DNA of 64,000 nt from Symbiodinium natans (taxonomy: Eukaryota; Sar; Dinophyceae; Suessiales; Symbiodiniaceae), in contig CAJNDS010002763.1 of the NCBI GenBank assembly GCA_905221605.1, positions 27,501 to 91,500 on the forward strand, in the 5' to 3' direction. This document shows, piece by piece, positions 37,277 through 46,200 of the stretch (position 1 is the first letter of the stretch; each line of letters begins with the position of its first letter). The notes under the pieces were generated by a model. It did not search any database. It had not been told where the DNA came from and saw only the letters and a list, made by a program, of their open reading frames with translations. The position numbers and the translations under genes are program-made.

Positions 37277-40200
37277 CGTTGAGGGTTAGGGTTTAAGATT
37301 TAGGGTTTAGGGTTTAGGGTTTCGGATTTAGGGTTTGGGGTTAGGAAGGTGGGGGCTTGGGGTTTCCAAACATAAGGGGTACCCTTAGTATACCCCAAAA
37401 TGGTATATTCCCGATTATAGGAGCCCCAGAAGGGTACCCCTATTAATTCGTAAACCCCCCATATTCTGGGACATTTCATGCACCTCGCCTTTTTCAAGCT
37501 AAACCCTAAACCCTAAACCCTAAACCCTAAACCCTAAACCCTAAACCCTAAACCCTAAACCCTAAACCCTAAACCCTAAACCCTAAACCCTGGCATCACG
37601 GGACAGGGCCTCCTTGCTGCAGAACACCACGGCGAAGGAACCGGCCTGGCACCGAAGCTTGCGGAGAGCCTGGTGCAAAGCTCGAGCACAACTTCGGAGC
37701 TGGGTTTAGGGTTTAGGGTTTAGGGTTTAGGGTTTAGGGTTTAGGGTGTAGGGTTTAGGGTTTAGGGTTTCAGGCGCCGACCTTGGATCGAAGCACGATC
37801 GAACCTGCCACATTTGGCGCTGTCACCCTTTTTGGGTTTAGGGTTTAGGGTTTAGGGATTAGGGCTTAGGATTTGAAATTTAGGGTTTAGGGTTTAGGGA
37901 CTCTTGCGAAGCCGTCGTCCAGGGGTAGCTGGGATGGCGTGGAAGCGCCCGACCTGCAAGAGCCACAACAAGGCCTCGGGCAGAGTACTGCTCGTCGTGC
38001 GGGAAACGCTGGCAGAACCTGGGGCGGCAGATGTGGTGCAACCGGAACCCAAAAGGGCGACCTCCCGAAGATATTGGGAGCAGTGGGAGACAAGCAACAG
38101 GGAAAGATCACCACGTTTCGGGTTTAGGGGAAGGTGTCTTTCAACCTAATTATAAGTAGCCCTAAACCCTGGAAAAGTTATTCCTGGCCATATTCGGAGT
38201 ATTTTGTCCAATGCCTCGACCCCAAACCTGAAACCCTAACCCTAACTTTTCAGGGCCTGAGATGCTGAGGTTCTCTTACGTCTCGACCTTCCAGGTCCTC
38301 GACCCAAAGGACATGGCGGTAAATCTCCGCAAGCAGGCTCCAAGCCCGGTTCCTGATCGGCTTTTGGGTAGGGGATTGGGGTTTTGGGTTGTAGGGTTTA
38401 GGGTGTGGGTTTAAGGTTATATATCGATATATATATATATATATATGTATGTATATGAAGGTTCCTGTGTTGCTGGAGGGCTCCTTAGTAGCTGAGTGAG
38501 CACACTTTGCACTTTTCGGTATACTCTGATTCCCTATAGAGCTGAAAGTGTACACTTTTTTGGGACTGATGAACTCAGCTGCGGCTCTGTAGGTAAATCC
38601 TGGTCAAGGCGAAGAGAACCTTGAAACCCTAAGCCCTAAACCCCTACTCCAGTAAATCCCCAAACCCCTAACCCCGGGTTGAGGACTTAAGATTTCTAGG
38701 GTTCAGGGACTTATGAAGTAGGTTATGGATCTAACCTTGTCCAGAGGTCCCTGAGACTTCACACAAAGATAATTCCATGTGTCTATTTCAATCGAATGGG
38801 CGAGATGCTGTGTATCGTTGATTCTGAGTTATGAGCATGGAGGGATGAAACCCTAAACCCTAAACCCTAAACCCTAAACCCTAAACCCTAAACCCTAAAC
38901 ACTAAACAATAACCCCTAAACCCTAAACCCTAAACCCTAACCTTAAACCCTAAACCCTAAACCCTAAACCCTAAACCCTAAACCCATCCTATCGCTAGTT
39001 TGCTATGATCGTGTAGACAGGGCGCGGCACAAGTTTCGGTTCTGCCCTCCTACAGACCTGTCAAGTGTGTCCCCGGCTCCTGCCCGTCTTGATGTGCTTA
39101 AACCAAAAGACCCCTAAGCCGTTAGCCGTTGCCCCTGAAACCTAAACCCCGAAACCCGAAGGCTTTAGTTATTACCCTAAACCCTAAACCCTAAACCCTA
39201 AACCCTAAACCCTAAACCCTAAACCCTAAACCCTAAACCCCAAACCCCAAACCCCAAACCCCAAACCCTAAACCCTAAACCCTAAACATCAGGCCAAGGC
39301 TTCCTTAAACTTGAAAGCCTCAAAACTCTGACGGGCGCCTCCGGAGCGGAGATCGAAAGACTCTGGGCATCCTTTTACCTTCATGTTCTGCACAGATGCC
39401 CCATCTGATGTGAAGTAGGGTTTAGGGTTTAGGGTTTAGGGTTTAGGGTTTAGGGTTTAGGGTTTAGGGTTTACGGTTTAGGGCTTAGGGCTTAGGGCTT
39501 AGGGCTTACCCCCAAAAGGACACCAAATATACACTCACCAATATTAGTAGCCTTATATACACTCACCAATAACAGTAATAGAAACCTTGCTTCATCTGCG
39601 CTCAGTACGCCACGCTCTACCGCGACACATGGGGGATTTCCAAGGTTAGGGGCACCTTATTTGGTGTCCTTATTAGAGGGGGATCCTACTACTTGGCCTA
39701 TATTCAGGTCCCCTATTTTTCGTAAACCCCCAAATGTAATCTGCAAGAGGTAGGCAGCTATTCGGTTTTGAATTTTGAAGGGTTTGGGGGTTTAGGGCTA
39801 CTAGGACCCAGAGTAGGCCCATATTCCCCTTTTTAGGGTTTAAGTTCCCTTCAGGCGCCTTTAAACCAAACAGGGCACCCTGTTTATTCCCAGGTTCCTC
39901 TTGGTCTAGTAGTTTGTAGTGGCAGTATAGCAAGTTCTCGCGAAGTAAGTATACAACACAGTTGACGAGCAGACGTCTTGATATTTTCAAGAACCACCAT
40001 GTAGGCGCGTGGCTGATTGCCAAAGCTCATGCAGCGGTCTCGAGCTGATGGCTTGGAAGTCTGCTGCATGTGCATGAATGTATCTGAATTAGAACCCAAG
40101 CTCCTTCCCTAAACCCTAAACCCTTAAGGAATGAGTACACCTTACACTGTTTGGGATGCTATAGTCCCCTATAGAACTGAAAGTGTACATTTTTTCGGGG

Positions 40201-43200
40201 CTTACGAACTCACCCTAAACCCCAAGTTCCAATCTTGCCCCGGAGCCGTCCATTTAGGATGCTGCGTTCAAACATTCCTCTGCGCATGCCGCCCTGGCTG
40301 TTGTCGGGCTGTTCAACATGCCAAGAATCGCACCAACCTCAGTTCAAAGGTAAACTTTTAACCCTAAACCCTACACCCTATGAAATCTGCAATGCCTGTA
40401 TGAGTGCCTTGTGATTCATGCAAGCTCGGAGCCCCATCTTTGACAGCCTCAATAGCATATATAGACCCCAAGATGCCAGCCTTACAGCAATTTCAAGGCA
40501 CAGGGCTCAGGGCTCAGGGCTTAGGGTTTAGGGTTTGGCGTTTAGGGTTTAGGGTTTGGGGTTCAGGTTGCAAGGCCCGCCATTCTCCAGCCAACCCCTC
40601 AAGAGGCGGCAGCCATCCCGTCCGTCCGCCCCGGGCGCGAGACCGAGGACCTAGTCCCCTGAACCCTATACCGGGAGATTTCCCTCCATAAGCTTTGAAC
40701 CCCAAAACCCCACCCCCAACCCTAAACCCTAAGCACTAAACCCCGAAACCCCAAGCCCTAAATCCTAAACCCTACAATATCGGGCGCCACACTTCACAAG
40801 GCAAGGCTTCAGGATTATGCGCTTGGAACTCAAGGCATTCGCTCGCTCTGTCCTGTGGGTATGAGGTTTTGGGTTTAGGGTTGGCTTCTTCTTGCGCATC
40901 AACGCGTGAAGTTGTGAGCCTTAAGCCCGCAAATCTTACGTCCTAACATCCCATCGAGCTTATATATTTTTATATAATCCGTCTGAAGACCTGTTTATAT
41001 ACGTGTGTACGTATATATAGATATGTATCTATACATATCTAGATATTTATTTCTTTGCTCTTTGGGATAGTGCCGTGTCGTGTTGGGTCTCCGATTGGCC
41101 TGACTCGGGGTGAGAGACGGGATGACATGGAGTGCTGATGTGGAGGTGGCTAGGAATCAACCGTCATTTGCCACATTGCACCAGATTTGCGTAATTTCAT
41201 AGCGCATTGATGCGCCAAAAGGTGCCAACAGTGTGAAGCCCGAAATCATACGGCTGCAGACGCCAGGAGTACCTTCGTGAGGCCAGGCCGTTCTCGGCGT
41301 TCGGTTGGAGACCTGCTAACGGGGTTTGAGGTTTGGCCTTCCCTGCCACAAAGAAACAATATACTCCCCGATATTAGCCATTCTACCTAGTAGCGTGTGG
41401 TCAAAGAAGGCTTTGTTTTGGATCACCATATGGTTCCCTAAACCCTAAACCCTACACCCTGCATTCTATAGGGCTTACACACCCTAATCATCTTCTGCTC
41501 CTTGAGTCACGGCTTGAGTGTTCTTTCCGAGCGATTCTCAAGCCAAAGCCTTGTGCAGATATTGCTCGTGGGGTTTAGGGTTAAGTTTAGAGTTTAGGGT
41601 TTAGGGTTTAGGGTTTAGGGTTTAGGGTTTAGGGCTGAGGGCGGCTTTCTGCGATTCTTGTATGTCCGCTCTCATGTCCCCCTGAAGATATGCAAGGCTT
41701 TAAGGCCTGGATACCTCTTATTGCAGCCCAAAGACCATAATATGGAAGGCTTCAGGGGTTGTTTTTTGGAACCCTAGCCGCAAGCGTGTAACATTCGTAT
41801 GCCCCTCTCAACTCAGGTGTTGTCCCTAAACCCTAAACCCTAAACCTCTCTACCATATAACCCTACATGTTAAACACCAATTGTAGAATTTGGTCTGTTT
41901 TTTTGTTTTTTACCCCCCCCCATTGTTCAGCACGAATTGGAGAATTTGACCCATTTTGGCCCCTCCGACCCCTTTGGCCCCCCATTGGAGAATTTGATCC
42001 ATTTTGGCCCCTCCGACCCCTTTGACCCCCCATGGTTCAGCACGAATTGGAGAATTTGACCCATTTTGGCCCCTCCCCCCATTGTTCAGCACGAATTGGA
42101 GAATTTGACCCATTTTGGCCCCTCCGACCCCTTTGACTCCCCATTGTTCAGCACGAATTGGAGAATTTGATCCATTTCGACCCCTCCGACCCCATTTTGG
42201 CTTCTCCGGCCCCATTGTTCGGCACGAATTGGAGAATTTGATCCATTTCGACCCCTTCGACCCCTGAAATTCTGACCTCTCTAACCCTCCATGGTTCAGC
42301 ACGAATAAGAAATTAATAAGCTTTATATTTTCGTAATGTTATGGGATTCTTTGGGCGGGTGGGTTTTGTTCCGTTGCCTACACACACTGCTGGCCTAGTC
42401 TAAACCCTAAACCCTAAACCCTAAAGGTCTTGTCCCGGACCTCGATCTTCGGCGCCATTATCTTGGCGGGGCTGTTCGTCTTGCCCAACATCATCGAGCT
42501 GGTCACGTCGCTGGGCTGCGGCAAAGCTTTGTCCCCTGGTTTAGGGTTTAGGGTTTAGGGTTTAGGGTTTGGGGTTTGGGGTTTAGGGTTTGGGGTTTGG
42601 GGTTTAGGGTTTAGGGGGTCATAGTAGGGAATGAGGGAATTGGCCCTAGACAGACCCTTTAAGGGATCATGTCGCTGGGCAGCTGCGGTCACTGTCTACC
42701 TGGGACCCTCTTTACCTACAGTTTTTATGGGGTATACCCCCTAAACCCTAAACCCTAAACCCTAAACCCTAAACCCTAAACCCTAAACCCTAAACCCTAA
42801 ACCCTAAACCCTAAACCCTAAACCCTAAGCCCTAAACCCTAAACCCTAAACCCTAAACCCTAAACCCTAAACCCTAAACCCTAAACCCTAAACCCTAAAC
42901 CCTAAGGGTAGGTCCCACTAAACTGGAGGAAAATAGAGCCCCAGGCAAAGCTTGTAGGTTCTCAATGTCTGGGGGGGGTGTCTGGCTTGGCGCACGTGGG
43001 TTTATGTAGGGTTTAGGGTATAGGGTTTTTAGGGTTTAGCTTTTACGGGGTTTGGGGTTTTTAGAGTTTGGGGCTTGGGGTGTAGGGTTCAGGGGCCAAC
43101 CCTTCAGTCGCAGAATTCACGAGTTGGCAGACAACACGTCGAGGTCAATGACACCCTCGCACGTGCAGACGCATGCCCTCCAGTAATTCCCAGATCTTCT

Positions 43201-46200
43201 AAAGCCCCTTAATTGATGAATATCCCCTAGCTTATACTAAGGATCTTTCTTTTGAATTAGGGTAGATTCCTGAATTAAGAGGTTTTGGAGGAAGATCTGG
43301 TAACTCTTCATAGTTTTCATTCTTAGACCAGCGCTACGAACTCCACCATGGAGACTCTGATTCCCATGAAATGAATGACCCTTTTTCCCTCTTTGTAAAC
43401 GGTTAGCATCCCTCTTTGCTCCAAATCCCCCCCCCCCCCAAAAAAAAAAAAAAACCCTAAACCCTCAATCCTACAACCACAACTCTTTGAAGCCTAAACC
43501 CTGAACCCTAAACGTTAAACCCTAAACCCTAAACCCCAATGAGGCCCTTTTCACAGCTAACGCTCGGAAGGGGAGGTGGATGATGTGTCCGCCGAGCCCG
43601 CAATAAACCCTAAACCCTAAAGCCCTGAGCCATACTTTATCCAGATCTTCCAAAACCCCCGAATTAAGGAATATACCCTAGTTTATACTAAGGATCGTTC
43701 TTATGAAATAGGGTATTTTCCTTAACTGAGGGGTTTTTGGAAGATCTGGGTTAAACCCTAAACCCTTGGCCACCCATCTTAGGGTGGGCACGTGCTCCCT
43801 GCATATGGTCCCTAAATGGGGAAACCCTTCTACATTCTACACCCCTCATGTACCCTATGAAAGCGCACGGGCCTTCCGAACCCTTTAAAGAAGGTCGGGG
43901 ACCGCATTCAGGGACCCCTAGACCCGAAACCCTAAAAGCTGAACCCGAAACCCTAAACTTTGCCCCCTCAACCCTAAACCCTTAACCCATATTTATGAAG
44001 GACCATGTAACCTCCCTTAGAACACAGGAAGCTCAGCACGCCCAACTCCTTTGGTGGCACGTCGCTGCTCATTTTGGTCGGCGTCGCCGCGGAAGCATGG
44101 TTCAACGATCTTGGGGTTTAGGGTTTAGGGTTTAGGGTTTAGGGCTTCGGGCTAGGGTTTAGGGTTTAGGGTTTAGGGCTGGGGTTTAGGATTTGGGGCT
44201 TTGGGTTTTTGGCTTCGGGGCGTGTTTTGAGATTGGCCGGTAGACGACTGAGATTGGTAGGTGATGCAGCACCTGTCCTGCGCATGGGCTGCCCGACTGC
44301 CACCGCCTTTCTTGTGTGCCAAGTGGCAGGGTTGGTAACGTTGGAGCTTATGCAGGCAATCTCACAGCATAAGCGCCCCATCCTGGCGTGCCCTCAACCC
44401 CAAACCCTTCTTCTTGTCTTACTAGAGTTTGCAAAAAACTAATATGCGTAGAAGGTTTTATGATTGCTAAGCCATTGAGAAAACACTGCTGTGGAAGCTA
44501 TGTATTGGTGTGGAGAACTCATGGCATCATCAATTTTGTCCCTAAGTACGTCTCAGGGATGACCCTCACTCCAGCAACTTAATGGACTGAGAACCCTAAA
44601 TTAAACCCTAGACCCTAAACCCTAAACCCTAAACCCTAAACCCTAAACCCTAAACCCTGAACCCTGAACCCTAAACCCCCAAACCCTAAACCCCAACCCC
44701 TAAACCCCAAATCTAAGATTGGAGCCGGCATGGGGTTCCGAACCAGCAGATTCACTGTAAGCTTTCCTTAGAGTGTGCAAGTGTTGAAGTGAACTGATGG
44801 CTCATTCCAGTCGATGTAGGGTTTAGGGTTTAGGGTTTAGGGTTTAGGGTTTAGGGTTTAGGGTTTAGGGTTTAGGGTTTAGGGTTTAGGGTTTAGGGTT
44901 TAGGGGCAGTTCTTTAGCAAAATTACAGTTCCTTCAAGGGTGCCGTATTTTGTAGGGCGCCCAAAAAGGGAGCCGCACCGAGCGTTGCGCGCACACAGCC
45001 GAACGAAGAGCTCGCACGTTGTTGACGTCAACATCCATAGGCATTTTTTTTGTGCTGTATGTTGCGTTCTTATACTGGCATCAAGCGTTTCCCCTCGGCA
45101 CAGGAGGCAGACCCGTTAAACCCCAAACCCCAAACCCCAAACCCCAAACCCCAAACCCCAAACCCCAAACCCCAAACCCCAAACCCCAAACCCCAAACCC
45201 CAAACCCCAAACCCCAACCCCCAAACCCCAAACCCCAAACCCCAAACCCCAAACCCCAAACCCCAAACCCCAAACCCCAAACCCTAAACCCTAAACCCTA
45301 AACCCTAAACCCTAAACCGCCAGTGTGTGAGTCAAGGACACTTGGCGACAGCTGCAAGCCGAACTCCTCATGCAGCAGCAGCTCGCCCTGTCATCGATGC
45401 CAAGACCTTCAGGGTTTAGGGTTTAGGGTTCAGGGTTTAGGGTTTAGGGTTTAGGGTTTAGGGGACCTTCAGGGTTTACTTAGGAGGGTTTGGGGTCTGA
45501 AAGTCAGCCGGAAAGCTGTGAGCCTGCATGCGGTTTAGGGTTTAGGGTTTGGGGTTTGGGGTTTAGGGTTTAGGGTTTAGGGTTTTTAGGGTTTGGTTGC
45601 TGGGCCAGCAAGTACACTTTCAACCCCCAAACCCTACGTCCTAAACCCTAAACCCTAAACCCTAAACCCCAAACCCTAAACCCTAAACCCTGAACCCTAA
45701 ACCCTAAACCCCAAACCCTAAACCCTAAACCCTAACCCTAAACCCTAACCCTAAACCCTAAACCCTAAACAGCCTTTCAACCACCTTTAGAACCACCTGG
45801 AGGAGGTCAGAGCCTGAAATTCGCTGCCCAGACCTGTGTTTGGGCGACCGTGTTTTTTTGAGAAATTCGCTAACCCTAAACCCTAAACCTTAAACCCTAA
45901 ACCCTAAACCCTCTAAACACTAAACACTCTAAACGCTAAACACAAAACACAAAACACAAAACACAAAACACAAAACACAAACCACTAACAAGTCTGACCT
46001 CTAAGCCAACCCTAATCTTTGGAACTCCGATCCCGAAACCCTAGGCCCTAATCCCGAAACTTGGGGTTTCGGCGTTCTGGGAACAACGCTCCCCCCGTGG
46101 CCTGGGACTCAATCATACTATAAGCCCTAGTCTCTCCCCTTAAACCCTAAACCCTACAGCCTACCCCCCTCCCCCCCCTCCTCCCCACCTTACGCTCAGG

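Noticed and set aside
45019-45301. Long open frames of PNPKPQT or GFGVWGL repeats
   Set aside because: They are translations of the CCCCAAA array in several frames, with no other coding evidence.
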